Positions 8,166 through 16,407 of a DNA stretch of 64,000 nucleotides are shown one piece after another. Position 1 is the stretch's first letter. Each line of letters begins with the position of its first letter. The notes beneath the pieces are model-generated. The model was not told the DNA's origin. It saw only the letters and a program-made list of their open reading frames with translations, and did no database searches. Source of the DNA: Listeria grayi DSM 20601 (lineage in GTDB: Bacteria; Bacillota; Bacilli; Lactobacillales; Listeriaceae); contig NZ_GL538352.1 of assembly GCF_000148995.1 (NCBI RefSeq), forward strand, positions 124,001 through 188,000. Reading direction: 5' to 3'. The translations under genes were made by a program, and so were the position numbers.

Positions 8166-8798
8166 ATGGATACTTTTTTACGATTAACAGATAGTGAATA
8201 TGTCGAAATCAAACAAGCGCTCCTTGTGGATAAGGAAGTAACATTCATAGATCAAGAAGCTTTTCAAAAAAAATACCACCTATCTAAAGATAAAGCAGAA
8301 ATGTTGCTTGGAAAGCTGCTAGAAGATGGTGTACTGATGAGTAAGGCAAATGATCCACGTTGTTATAAAAAAATGGATACATGGCTGTACTTAAAAATTC
8401 GGAAAATCAAATTGACATTCACACATCTTCACTTTGCCTTACAGAAATTGGAAGACTCGGAAAAAAACAGCTGCAGCAGCTGCTTGAAAGAGACGTTAGA
8501 GCTGATGGAACAAGCTTATAAACGGCAAGAGCAGCACACCTTTGAAAGAGCGATCCAGGACTTCTATTCTTGTTTGATCCGTTATACAGAAATCGAATTA
8601 TTGCATAAGGGGAAGGATAATATTCTAGAGTTGTTTTTATCCGAACGGTTCAATCAAGAACAGGTCGCCAAGTGGCATGATTTACTGGGTAATCTGACAA
8701 AAGCCTTGCAGGCAAGGTATTTCAGCGAAGGGCACTCCATTATTCGCCAAATGATGGGGGCGTACATTCAGCTTTATATTGATAAAAAGGCAGCATGA
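8166..8798 (+). CDS. GntR/FadR-like transcriptional regulator
   Basis: 210 aa. The N-terminal ~60 residues read as a winged helix-turn-helix (DQEAFQKKYHLSKDKAEMLLGKLLEDGVL), followed by an all-helical C-terminal half (FCD-like), e.g. LKETLELMEQAYKRQEQHTFERAIQDFYSCLIRY. It has the same overall plan as the two GntR proteins near 51 and 54.6 kb. Its effector is unknown. AGAGG precedes the ATG by 5 bases. A clear terminator follows. Confidence 0.75.
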   Translation: MDTFLRLTDSEYVEIKQALLVDKEVTFIDQEAFQKKYHLSKDKAEMLLGKLLEDGVLMSKANDPRCYKKMDTWLYLKIRKIKLTFTHLHFALQKLEDSEKNSCSSCLKETLELMEQAYKRQEQHTFERAIQDFYSCLIRYTEIELLHKGKDNILELFLSERFNQEQVAKWHDLLGNLTKALQARYFSEGHSIIRQMMGAYIQLYIDKKAA

Positions 8799-8802
8799 AA
8801 AG

Positions 8803-8830
8803 ACCCCTTCCTATTTGGAAGGGGCTTTTT
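8803..8830 (+). terminator. Terminator after the GntR-like gene
   Basis: CCCCTTCC pairs with GGAAGGGG over a 5-nt loop and is followed by CTTTTT. Confidence 0.9.
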
Positions 8831-9172
8831 GCTGATGAGACTAAGAAGCCTCTCATCTGATAGCGGAATCCTGCCTGATGTTTCTGATTAAACATACTGC
8901 GTAGAAAGTAGATGAATTAGCATTGATCAGCCATTTTCTTACAAGATTAACTTCGCTTTTTTCAGCGACAGTAACGACTACTTTCTACTTCACCGATTCA
9001 TGGATGGGGCTAAATTCCATCGCCTTCCTCAAGTTTCGGCTTTTTCAAAATTCTTTATCAGACAATGATCCTGCCTTTATAACAAAACTGGAAGTCCAGT
9101 TTGTTCACTTATTTCGCTTTCATTTATCTATAGCCGTTTTAAAGAAAGCCAAACCATTTTAAGGAAAAATGA
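8831..9172. other. Gene-free stretch with an 11-bp inverted repeat
   Basis: About 340 bp without a convincing gene. GTAGAAAGTAG at 8901-8911 is matched exactly by its reverse complement CTACTTTCTAC at 8978-8988. Both strands hold only short frames with no ribosome site. It may be a decayed gene or a regulatory region; I recognise nothing specific. Confidence 0.45.
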
Positions 9173-9220
9173 TAAAAAAGACTCAGCATTTGGAGGAATA
9201 TCCCAATTGCTGAGCCTTTT
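9173..9220 (-). terminator. Terminator of the acetyltransferase/ABC operon
   Basis: Read on the minus strand, GGCTCAGCA...TGCTGAG forms the stem and is followed by TCTTTTTT. It lies just after the stop of the gene ending at 9227. Confidence 0.8.
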
Positions 9221-9226
9221 CACTTA

Positions 9227-9709
9227 CTATAGAAAATAAGCCATCAAAACATCGTCTACGAATTGACCATTCAGATAAAATTCTTGTTTGAGAATGCCTT
9301 CTACTTCGAAGCCAGCTCTTTTATAAAGCAAGATCGCTTTTTCATTATTAGACAAGACACGCAAAGAAAGCTTATGAATATGCTCTGCTGTGGCGAGTCG
9401 TTTAAGTTCCGCCAATAGCGCTGAACCGATTCCTCTTTTCTGATAGTCAGGATGTACAGCGATATCGAATGTCCAGACATGTTTGTTACTAGTCAATGAG
9501 GTAGGGGAATGATAGCCAAGGATGCCAACTGCTGTCCCTTCTATAACTGCAACTTTCTTGGTGCCGGGAGGGTTTTTTAATAAAAATGCTGCTTCTGAAG
9601 CAAAATGGATCTCACCGGGCGTTGTTGATGCAGTCCATACTAAGTTTTCAATCTCCATCATTGCAGCTGCATCTGTTTTGCGCGATTCTCTGATCTCCAA
9701 GCTGTTCAC
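9227..9709 (-). CDS. GNAT family N-acetyltransferase
   Basis: About 160 aa, acetyl-CoA-dependent acetyltransferase of unknown substrate. The acetyl-CoA loop is visible as VHPDYQKRGIGSALL, and the C-terminal GNAT strand as LYKRAGFEVEGI. I place the start at the GTG at 9709: it overlaps the permease stop as GTGA, and GAAAGGA lies just upstream; the alternative start at 9757 lies inside the permease gene. It is third in an operon with the ABC exporter. Confidence 0.85.
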   Translation of the reverse strand: MNSLEIRESRKTDAAAMMEIENLVWTASTTPGEIHFASEAAFLLKNPPGTKKVAVIEGTAVGILGYHSPTSLTSNKHVWTFDIAVHPDYQKRGIGSALLAELKRLATAEHIHKLSLRVLSNNEKAILLYKRAGFEVEGILKQEFYLNGQFVDDVLMAYFL

Positions 9710-10956
9710 CGTTCCTTTCGAGTATTCATTTTTGCGTATTTCCATGAATTCCGCCATGTTTTCCAGAGTCCGTCTTGAGAATAAAGCAACAGGTTATGGC
9801 GGTATAATTTGATCGTTAGCCATAGAGCGAGCGCGATCGTTACGATTAAGATCCCAAGTGATAGCCAAATATCGAGGTTGCTGGCTGCGAGCAGATCCAT
9901 ACGAGCAAGCATCATCATTGGTGAAAAAACAGGAATGTAAGAACCAATCACAACGAGCAGATTATCCGGGATCTCAGCAGCTGCAATCGACCCCCAATAG
10001 CCAACCATACATAGGATAGTGATCGGGTAGATGAATTGCGCAACTGTTTCTACATTAGGAACTAAGGAGCCGATCAAGGCAGCCAATATAATGTAGAGAA
10101 GCAGTCCAAAAATAATAAAAGCAATATTCAGAAATAAGTAATGACTGGGAAAACCATTAAATTGATCTAGGAAACCGGCAAGCATAGGAATATCTTTGCC
10201 AAATACGATAAATAAAGCAATACAAAGTAGATAAAAACCTAACTGGGTGAGAATCATCAAAATAATCGCTGTTAATTTTGCGAGTAAATGTGTGGTTGCA
10301 GAAACACTGGATAAGATGACTTCCATGATCCGCGTTCCTTTTTCGGTAGCGATCTCGGAAGAAACGATATTGGTATAACTGATGACGAATAGGAAAATGA
10401 TGAGCGTCAACAGAAGTACTGCACCACTCATTTTTTCTTTCTGGCTACTTGTCAATTGATTGTTGCCCTGTAGTTTATTATCGACAGAAACAGGAGCGAG
10501 TATTTTTTGCAGATCTTGTTGGGATAGCTTATATTGTTTTGCTTCTATTGCGATTTTAGTAGAAGTAAGGTGCTGATTGATCTGCTGCAAGACACTTTTT
10601 CCCGCTGTTTCGTTGGAGTAATAAACAGGCTTTTGCGGATCTTGGAATGTAATAAAGCCATCGATTCGATCTTGTTTTAGCGCTTGTTTTGCAGCTTGGG
10701 CAGTGGTGATCTTTTCGTTGAAGCGAAAATGCTTTTTATCTTGTTGGAAAGCATTTCGATAATCCGGATCATCTGTGAGAAGAGCAATCTTTGTCGGCTT
10801 ATCCCCAGAATCAAAAGAACTAAAGATCTGTGGAATAAAGTTGATCAGTAGAAAAATGAGTAATGGAAATAGAAAAAAGAGTAAAAAAGATTTTGTTTTT
10901 ACACGTCTTTTATAAACCTGTTTGACAATTATCCAGAATTTAGCCATCTTTCTCAC
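9706..10956 (-). CDS. ABC-2 type permease (NatB/YhaP-like)
   Basis: 416 aa. One N-terminal helix (residues ~22-44), a large extracellular domain, then five C-terminal helices. The ABC-2 signature EKGTRIMEVILSSVS is present near residue 205, typical of NatB/YhaP exporters of sodium or of small toxic compounds. It overlaps the upstream ATPase gene by 17 bp and the downstream acetyltransferase by 4 bp. The exported substrate cannot be told from sequence. Confidence 0.9.
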   Translation of the reverse strand: MRKMAKFWIIVKQVYKRRVKTKSFLLFFLFPLLIFLLINFIPQIFSSFDSGDKPTKIALLTDDPDYRNAFQQDKKHFRFNEKITTAQAAKQALKQDRIDGFITFQDPQKPVYYSNETAGKSVLQQINQHLTSTKIAIEAKQYKLSQQDLQKILAPVSVDNKLQGNNQLTSSQKEKMSGAVLLLTLIIFLFVISYTNIVSSEIATEKGTRIMEVILSSVSATTHLLAKLTAIILMILTQLGFYLLCIALFIVFGKDIPMLAGFLDQFNGFPSHYLFLNIAFIIFGLLLYIILAALIGSLVPNVETVAQFIYPITILCMVGYWGSIAAAEIPDNLLVVIGSYIPVFSPMMMLARMDLLAASNLDIWLSLGILIVTIALALWLTIKLYRHNLLLYSQDGLWKTWRNSWKYAKMNTRKER

Positions 10957-11836
10957 CCACTTTCCAGCGAAAAATTTCTTCTAGTGTGGGAGCTTCTAGT
11001 GTAAAGGTGGGAATAAAACCATCTTTTGTTACATAATCGAAAACAGCAGGGGCATCGTTTTGACTGTTTAAAGTGAGAATCGTATAACCTTTGCTTTTCT
11101 CGGCACTGACAACAGCCTGGAGAGCGGACAATTCTTCTAAGGAATGAGTAGATTCGAGTTTGATTTTTGTACGCGGGAAACTATTTTTGATTTCCTCTGT
11201 CGCTCCGTAAAGCACCGTTTTGCCATTTTTGAGCATCAGCACGGCGTCACAAAGCTCTTCCACATTTTCCATCCGGTGACTAGAAAAAATAATCGTACTT
11301 CCTTGTTTCTTCATATCAAAGATGAGCGCTTTGAGGATCTCCGCATTAACAGGGTCCAAACCACTGAAAGGTTCGTCCAGGATGAGCAGTTTCGGACGAT
11401 GGATGATCGTGCTTAGTAATTGGATCTTCTGCTGATTCCCTTTTGATAAGCTTTTGACTAGATCTGTTTTTTTGCCGACTACTTGTGTTTTTTCTAGCCA
11501 ACTATCCAATTCTTGCTTTAATTGCTTACGTGGATACCCTTTCAATTCTGCAAAAAAGAGCAGCTGTTCTTCGATCGTACTCGTTGGGTAAAGGCCGCGT
11601 TCTTCTGGTAGATAGCCGATTTTATTGACATCCATTTGTGTGATCGGTTTGCCTTCCCAACGAACTTCGCCTTCTGTTGCATTTAAGAACTGCAGGATCA
11701 GTCGAAATGTCGTGGTCTTGCCGGCGCCGTTCTGACCGATCAGGCCGAGGATCTTTCCAGGTTCGGCTGTTAGCGATAAATGGTCAACAGCCACTTTGTC
11801 GCCAAAATGCTTCGTTGCTTGAATCAATTTCAGCAA
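10940..11836 (-). CDS. ABC transporter ATPase (NatA/YhaQ-like)
   Basis: 298 aa nucleotide-binding subunit that powers the downstream permease. Walker A GQNGAGKT (residues 34-41), signature LSKGNQQ (130-136) and Walker B LLILDEP (150-156) are all intact, followed by the D-loop SGLD. The C-terminal ~80 residues resemble the regulatory tail of NatA-type proteins. I take the TTG at 11836 as start because GGAGGGAG lies 8 bases upstream; the frame is open further but has no other ribosome site. Confidence 0.92.
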   Translation of the reverse strand: MLKLIQATKHFGDKVAVDHLSLTAEPGKILGLIGQNGAGKTTTFRLILQFLNATEGEVRWEGKPITQMDVNKIGYLPEERGLYPTSTIEEQLLFFAELKGYPRKQLKQELDSWLEKTQVVGKKTDLVKSLSKGNQQKIQLLSTIIHRPKLLILDEPFSGLDPVNAEILKALIFDMKKQGSTIIFSSHRMENVEELCDAVLMLKNGKTVLYGATEEIKNSFPRTKIKLESTHSLEELSALQAVVSAEKSKGYTILTLNSQNDAPAVFDYVTKDGFIPTFTLEAPTLEEIFRWKVGEKDG

Positions 11837-11910
11837 TTGCCTCGCTCCCTCCGTTTCATGATACTGCAAGTTTATCAATAAGCGCTTTATTTCGCAATTA
11901 AATATGCGAT

Positions 11911-11940
11911 TTGACAGCGTTTACATAAATGTGTTATCTT
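11911..11940 (+). promoter_or_regulatory. Promoter with overlapping cre site for the bglG/PTS operon
   Basis: TTGACA (11911-11916), 18-bp spacer, TATCTT (11935-11940). The -35 overlaps TTGACAGCGTTTACA (11911-11925), which fits the CcpA cre consensus with one mismatch. Catabolite repression of the sugar operon is therefore likely. Confidence 0.65.
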
Positions 11941-11953
11941 GGAAATAAGATAT

Positions 11954-12040
11954 GGGATCGTTACCGCTAGTCGGGCATAACCATAGAATAAGGAAGAATG
12001 GTGAACACATCATTTCTGCCTATTCTATGGTTTTTTTATT
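11954..12040 (+). promoter_or_regulatory. RAT antiterminator site and terminator upstream of the bglG-like gene
   Basis: The RAT sequence at 11954-11982 (GGGATCGTTACCGC, continuing to AACC) fits BglG/LicT ribonucleic antiterminators. It overlaps the terminator arm CCATAGAATA (11981-11990), which pairs with TATTCTATGG and ends in TTTTTTT (12031-12037). Binding of the antiterminator protein to the RAT would prevent the terminator. This makes the regulator autoregulatory. Confidence 0.88.
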
Positions 12041-12063
12041 TCAGCATGAAGAGGTGGCAAAAC

Positions 12064-12903
12064 ATGATTGTGAAAAAGCGGATCAATAATAATGTTATTT
12101 TAGCAGAGGAAAATGCCAAGGAAATGATTGTGACCGGGAAAGGGATCGGGTTTCGGGCTTATCCAAAGGACGAGGTTGATCAGACAAAAGTAGAACAGTT
12201 ATTCCTGCCGACTGGAAAATGGGACACGATGCAGATTGCTGCATTATTGAAGGATACGGATATTGCAGATATCCAATTGGCTGAGGCGATCATACTTATT
12301 GGAGAAAAACTGCTACAGCAAAAAATCCAGCGAACAAGCATGCTAAGTTTACTTGACCATATCATTTTTGCATTAGAACGATCAAAGGAAAAAATAGCGA
12401 TGAAAAGTCCGATTGAGTGGGAAGTAAAACATTTTTATCCGCAGGAAATGAAGATCGGCGAGCAAGCGGTAGAATTGATCAATCGAATAAAAGGAGTAAA
12501 ATTGCCAGAAAGCGAGCAGATTTTTATTGCATTGCACTTCGTTCATTATCAGATCGACAGTTCAGCGACAATGCCGGAAATGATGACATATTTGGAAACG
12601 ATACGCGATATCACCCAAATGATCAAATTCGAATTTCAAATGGAAATCGATGAGGATTCCGTATATTTTCAGCGCTTTTTGCACCATTTAAAATGCTACT
12701 TGCTAATTCGTAAGGGGGAGGAGCAAAAACGCTTTATCCGTCAACCCTTGGCGCGCCTCATAAAAGAAGATTATCAGCGGGAATTCAAGTGTGCGCGGAA
12801 GATCGATTGCTATTTAACCGAAAAATATGGAGTAGCACCTTCCAGTGATGAGCAAGTTTACCTGACGCTTCATTTAGCAAGACTTATCCAAACGACCGAG
12901 TAA
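12064..12903 (+). CDS. BglG/LicT-family transcriptional antiterminator
   Basis: 279 aa. N-terminal CAT RNA-binding domain (residues ~1-55, IVKKRINNNVILAEEN) followed by two PRD domains (~65-170 and ~170-279). PRD histidines lie in LSLLDHIIFALER, ALHFVHYQI and LTLHLARLI; these are phosphorylated by HPr and by the cognate EIIB. The ATG at 12064 has GAGGTGG 8 bases upstream; the frame upstream runs through the terminator and is not coding. It binds the two RAT sites flanking its own gene, switching on the PTS gene when substrate is present. Confidence 0.93.
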   Translation: MIVKKRINNNVILAEENAKEMIVTGKGIGFRAYPKDEVDQTKVEQLFLPTGKWDTMQIAALLKDTDIADIQLAEAIILIGEKLLQQKIQRTSMLSLLDHIIFALERSKEKIAMKSPIEWEVKHFYPQEMKIGEQAVELINRIKGVKLPESEQIFIALHFVHYQIDSSATMPEMMTYLETIRDITQMIKFEFQMEIDEDSVYFQRFLHHLKCYLLIRKGEEQKRFIRQPLARLIKEDYQREFKCARKIDCYLTEKYGVAPSSDEQVYLTLHLARLIQTTE

Positions 12904-12906
12904 ACA

Positions 12907-12990
12907 GGATTTGTTACGGGAATAGCCGGCAAGACCTGATCAAACAAGGAGGAAAATACTTTTCTCTTTGTTTGGTCAGGTCTTTATTTA
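12907..12990 (+). promoter_or_regulatory. Second RAT/terminator, upstream of the PTS gene
   Basis: RAT-like GGATTTGTTACGGG...GGCAAGACC at 12907-12936 overlaps the terminator arm AGACCTGATCAAACAA (12932-12947), which pairs with TTGTTTGGTCAGGTCT (12968-12983) with one wobble, followed by TTTATTT. This gives the PTS gene its own substrate-dependent antitermination switch. Confidence 0.88.
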
Positions 12991-13015
12991 TAACAAAAAG
13001 AGAGGAGTAGCTATC

Positions 13016-14863
13016 ATGACCAACGAAGAATTAGCCTCACAAATCATTACTTCTATAGGAGGAGATAGCAATGTAAAATCACTGACGCATTGTGTCACAC
13101 GGCTGAGATTTCAGTTAGAGGACGGAACACTGTTTTTAAAAGAACAATTAGAAGCATTGACGGGAGTATTGGGCGCGCAAGTGAAAAATGGACAGTATCA
13201 AGTGATCGTCGGCACGAAAGTTAGTAAAATCTACCGGATCATGGTGGACCAATATCCGCATTTTGGCATGGAAAGCAACAGACCGGAACCAACAGATGCA
13301 AAAGAATCCATTTGGAGCCGACTTATTGGAACGTTGTCAGCTATTTTGATCCCCAGTCTGCCACCCGTCATCGGAGGTGGGATGCTGAAGGGTTTGATCT
13401 TCCTATTAACATCGCTTAAGCTGATCGATCCGGTTGGAGGGACTTATTTTATCTTGAATCTTGCGGGAGATGCGATGTTTTATTTCTTTCCATTCTTATT
13501 AGCAGTCAGTAGTGCGAAACGCTTCCGAACCAATGAATATATGGCGCTTTCGCTGGCAGGAGTACTGATGTATCCTACATTATTGGATGCGGCGCTGCAA
13601 GGGAAAGTAGCAAACATTTCCTTTTTATCGGTTATTCCGATCCCAGTCGTAAACTACAGCAGTTCGATTTTGCCGATCATTTTAGCCGTATATTTGTTCA
13701 GCTATCTATATCGTTATTTAGAGAAAGTCATTCCCAGTATGATAACGGTCATTTTTACTCCGTTATTGTCGCTGATGATCATTGTGCCGATCATGCTTTT
13801 TGGGATCGCACCGCTTGGCTTTTACTTAGGCGAGTATATTGCGAAGGGGATCGAAGTTCTGATCGACTTTTCGCCATTACTTGCGGGGTTTGTTATTGGT
13901 GGTACACGGCCGCTCTTAGTGCTGACGGGTATGCATCATGCTGTCCGGCCGCTGACGCAACAGCAGATCGCAACATTCGGCTTTTCGACGATGGGGGCAA
14001 TGAACTTCATGAGTACTATGGCACAAGCAACAGCTGCCTTGGCGATCTCACTGGCAATCAACAACAAGACCATGAAGCAAGTGGCACTTTCATCGGCTTT
14101 TTCCGGCTATTTGGGAGTCACGGAGCCGGCGCTTTATGGGGTGTTGGTTAAATATCGATCGGCTTTCATTGGTGCCGCAGTCGGTGGAGGGATCGGCGGA
14201 GGCATTGGTGCAAGTCTAGGTGCCCGTGCTTTAGCTCCTGTAATGCCAAGTGTGCTCTCTTTTCCCGTTTATTTAGGCGAAGCAGCTTTCGGCTTTTTAC
14301 TTGCTTTTGTGATCACGATCGTGAGTACATTCATTCTCACCTTCTTGCTGAGTAAAGGGATGGATAAAAAAGAAACTGCACCGTTGAATCCGCATAGCGA
14401 AACAAAAATAAAGAGCCCGGTAAGCGGCCAAATGTATCCCATCGAGGAAGTGGACGATGATACCTTTTCAAAGGGCTTGCTTGGCAAAGGAGTGGCGATC
14501 AAGCCGGAGGAAGATCTAATCGTTTCACCGGTAGCTGGGAAAGTACAGCTTGTCTTTAAGACGAAACATGCGATTGGACTGCTCGCTGATAATGGAGCGG
14601 AGATCTTGATACATGTGGGGCTCAATACCGTAGAATTGGAAGGAGAAAATTTCGAAGTATTGTGCCATGAGCAGCAGAAGGTCGAAGTTGGTACACCGCT
14701 TGTTCGTTTTGACCGAGCAGCACTTGTTGAAGCTGGTTATGACGATAGTGTGATCATGGTGATTGCGAATACCGATCACTTTGAAGAAATTGCTGCTTAT
14801 GCCAAGCGAAAAGCGTTGACTGCAATGGAGACGATTATCCAACTGAAAATAAAACCAATCTAA
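13016..14863 (+). CDS. Beta-glucoside-type PTS permease EIIBCA
   Basis: 615 aa, imports and phosphorylates a sugar. Domains in order: EIIB (1-~85, phospho-Cys26 in HCVTRL), EIIC (~105-460, ten membrane helices; substrate loop with GGTRPLLVLTGMHHA), EIIA (~485-615, phospho-His533 in EILIHVGLNTVEL). The ATG at 13016 follows GAGAGGAG. The upstream BglG protein and RAT place it in the beta-glucoside class, but the downstream NagB-like gene hints at an amino-sugar or related glycoside. Confidence 0.94.
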   Translation: MTNEELASQIITSIGGDSNVKSLTHCVTRLRFQLEDGTLFLKEQLEALTGVLGAQVKNGQYQVIVGTKVSKIYRIMVDQYPHFGMESNRPEPTDAKESIWSRLIGTLSAILIPSLPPVIGGGMLKGLIFLLTSLKLIDPVGGTYFILNLAGDAMFYFFPFLLAVSSAKRFRTNEYMALSLAGVLMYPTLLDAALQGKVANISFLSVIPIPVVNYSSSILPIILAVYLFSYLYRYLEKVIPSMITVIFTPLLSLMIIVPIMLFGIAPLGFYLGEYIAKGIEVLIDFSPLLAGFVIGGTRPLLVLTGMHHAVRPLTQQQIATFGFSTMGAMNFMSTMAQATAALAISLAINNKTMKQVALSSAFSGYLGVTEPALYGVLVKYRSAFIGAAVGGGIGGGIGASLGARALAPVMPSVLSFPVYLGEAAFGFLLAFVITIVSTFILTFLLSKGMDKKETAPLNPHSETKIKSPVSGQMYPIEEVDDDTFSKGLLGKGVAIKPEEDLIVSPVAGKVQLVFKTKHAIGLLADNGAEILIHVGLNTVELEGENFEVLCHEQQKVEVGTPLVRFDRAALVEAGYDDSVIMVIANTDHFEEIAAYAKRKALTAMETIIQLKIKPI

Positions 14864-14884
14864 TAGTAATGGAGGTAGAGGAAA

Positions 14885-15595
14885 ATGAAATGGATCGTAG
14901 CAGAAAACTATGGAGAATTAAGTGAACTTGCAGCAGAAATGGTCGTCGGAGAGATGCTTACGAAGCAAAAACGCGTGAATTTAGCTATTACAGCAGGTAC
15001 CACTCCGATTGGAATGTATGAACGATTAACGACAAAGGTAAAGGGGAAAAATTATCTCGATCATGTCCATTATTATAATTTTGATGAGATTCCCTATAAA
15101 TCAGGAAAGCAGGAGGGGATCACGCTCAGCGATCTGCGCCGCCTATATTTTTCACCGGCAGCGATCGCAGAAGAACAAATCGAGATCTTAAATGAAAAAA
15201 ACTATCAGCAACATGATGCGAAAATCGCTAGTGATGGAGGTCTGGATGCGATCGTGCTTGGAATTGGAACAGACGGACATTATTGCGGGAATTTGCCAGG
15301 AACGACACGCTTTACGGATTTTACAACGGAAGTACCTTGCGATGAACGTTTGAAAAAAATCATTGTGGGACATTTTGAAGACCCTGCTGAAAACCCAGAT
15401 AGTTATGTCACACTGGGACCACGCTCGGTTATGGCCGCCAAACATATCATTTTACTAGCCAGCGGAGTTAAAAAAAGTGAAGCAATGCAACGTTTTTATC
15501 ACGGCGAGGTGACAGAGGCCTTCCCAGCGTCTATCTTAAAAATGCATCCAAATATAACGGTGATCGTCGACAAAGCGGCTGGAAAACTCATTTGA
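14885..15595 (+). CDS. NagB-family sugar-phosphate isomerase/deaminase homologue with altered active site
   Basis: 236 aa, glucosamine-6-phosphate isomerase fold. Recognisable blocks: phosphate loop AGTTPIGMYERL (residues 37-48), the NFDE block with Asp67-Glu68, and GIGTDGHYCGNLPG (126-139) with Asp130 and His132. In E. coli NagB the latter block ends F-N-E-P, where Glu148 is catalytic; here that position is Leu137. So ring opening or deamination may work differently, or the substrate is not glucosamine-6-phosphate. It is 19 bp downstream of the PTS gene and is presumably the intracellular step for the imported sugar. A TGGAGG site precedes the ATG. Confidence 0.85.
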   Translation: MKWIVAENYGELSELAAEMVVGEMLTKQKRVNLAITAGTTPIGMYERLTTKVKGKNYLDHVHYYNFDEIPYKSGKQEGITLSDLRRLYFSPAAIAEEQIEILNEKNYQQHDAKIASDGGLDAIVLGIGTDGHYCGNLPGTTRFTDFTTEVPCDERLKKIIVGHFEDPAENPDSYVTLGPRSVMAAKHIILLASGVKKSEAMQRFYHGEVTEAFPASILKMHPNITVIVDKAAGKLI

Positions 15596-15604
15596 ACGCA
15601 AAAA

Positions 15605-15636
15605 AAGAAACTGGTCAAAAACCAGTTTCTTTTTTG
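15605..15636 (+). terminator. Terminator of the PTS operon
   Basis: GAAACTGG and CCAGTTTC pair around a 7-nt loop, followed by TTTTTT. Confidence 0.9.
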
Positions 15637-15639
15637 TTA

Positions 15640-15712
15640 TGAGCCGTGATGGGCTCGAACCATCGACCCTCTGATTAAAAGTCAGATGCTCTACCAACTG
15701 AGCTAACGGCTC
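15640..15712 (-). tRNA. tRNA-Lys (UUU)
   Basis: 73-nt cloverleaf on the minus strand. Acceptor GAGCCGT/ACGGCTC, anticodon loop CTTTTAA gives UUU, T-loop GGTTCGAGCC. The 3' CCA is not encoded. Last gene of a five-tRNA cluster. Confidence 0.96.
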
Positions 15713-15719
15713 TCTATAA

Positions 15720-15794
15720 TGGCTGGGCCAGCTGGATTCGAACCAACGCATGACGGAATCAAAATCCGTTGCCTTACCGCTTGGCTATGGCCCA
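15720..15794 (-). tRNA. tRNA-Gln (UUG)
   Basis: Minus-strand cloverleaf with acceptor TGGGCCA/TGGCCCA, anticodon loop TTTTGAT (UUG) and T-loop GGTTCGAATCC. The CCA end is encoded at 15722-15720. Confidence 0.96.
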
Positions 15795-15803
15795 ATAATA
15801 AAA

Positions 15804-15887
15804 TGGTGGGGGGAAGTGGATTCGAACCACTGAACCCGAAGGAGCGGATTTACAGTCCGCCGCGTTTAGCCACTTCGCTATCCCCCC
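15804..15887 (-). tRNA. tRNA-Tyr (GUA)
   Basis: Class II tRNA with a long variable arm; acceptor GGGGGGA/TCCCCCC, anticodon loop CTGTAAA (GUA), T-loop GGTTCGAATCC, and encoded CCA at the 3' end. Confidence 0.96.
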
Positions 15888-15895
15888 GGAAGAAA

Positions 15896-15969
15896 TGCCG
15901 ACTGCAGGAATTGAACCCGCAACCTACTGATTACGATTCAGTTGCTCTACCAGATTGAGCTAAGTCGGC
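15896..15969 (-). tRNA. tRNA-Thr (CGU)
   Basis: 74 nt; acceptor GCCGACT/AGTCGGC, anticodon stem ACTGA/TCAGT with loop ATCGTAA giving CGU, T-loop GGTTCAATTCC. Reads ACG codons. Confidence 0.93.
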
Positions 15970-16065
15970 CTACTTATCAAACTGACGGCAACCCTAGTAA
16001 AAAAGCTACTTTTATCATATACTATTTTACAATTATGTACCAGCAATTTATAAGTATAAAACTAA

Positions 16066-16137
16066 TGACCCGTACGGGAATCGAACCCGTGTTACCGCCG
16101 TGAAAGGGCGGTGTCTTAACCGCTTGACCAACGGGCC
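16066..16137 (-). tRNA. tRNA-Glu (UUC)
   Basis: 72 nt; acceptor GGCCCGT/ACGGGTC with one G-U, anticodon loop CTTTCAC giving UUC, T-loop GGTTCGATTCC. First gene of the minus-strand cluster Glu-Thr-Tyr-Gln-Lys. About 95 bp of AT-rich spacer separates it from tRNA-Thr. Confidence 0.96.
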
Positions 16138-16167
16138 AGAGTGAAATAAAAATCACCAACGAAACTT

Positions 16168-16197
16168 ATTATATATAGAAAACAGGGTATTTGTAAA
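16168..16197 (-). promoter_or_regulatory. Promoter of the tRNA cluster
   Basis: On the minus strand TTTACA (16197-16192) and TATAAT (16173-16168) are separated by 18 bp, about 30 bp upstream of tRNA-Glu. This is a good housekeeping promoter. Confidence 0.7.
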
Positions 16198-16373
16198 TAG
16201 AAAAATTAATTTCTTTTTATTCTGACAATTTAAATGGCGTTATATCAACGATTCATCGCCAATTGTTTAAAGAAAATGACTAGAAAACTATGCATGGAAC
16301 CACCCAAAACGGGCTAGAACTTCCGGATTACAATTGCAATCTAATTGTATCATGAAAATAATTTGAAAAAAGC

Positions 16374-16401
16374 TTGCTTAAAAGTATAGCTGTGCTATAA
16401 T
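16374..16401 (+). promoter_or_regulatory. Promoter of kimA
   Basis: TTGCTT, 16-bp spacer, TATAAT with an extended TGC immediately before the -10. Transcription from about 16408 gives a leader of some 150 nt before the kimA start. Confidence 0.7.
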
Positions 16402-16407
16402 TCTTTT

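Noticed and set aside
8923-9162. 79-codon plus-strand frame
   Set aside because: No ribosome-binding site, no recognisable motif, Phe/Thr-rich composition of a chance frame.
15719-15958. 79-codon plus-strand frame across the tRNA cluster
   Set aside because: It is antisense to tRNA-Gln, tRNA-Tyr and tRNA-Thr; a coding call would be an artefact.
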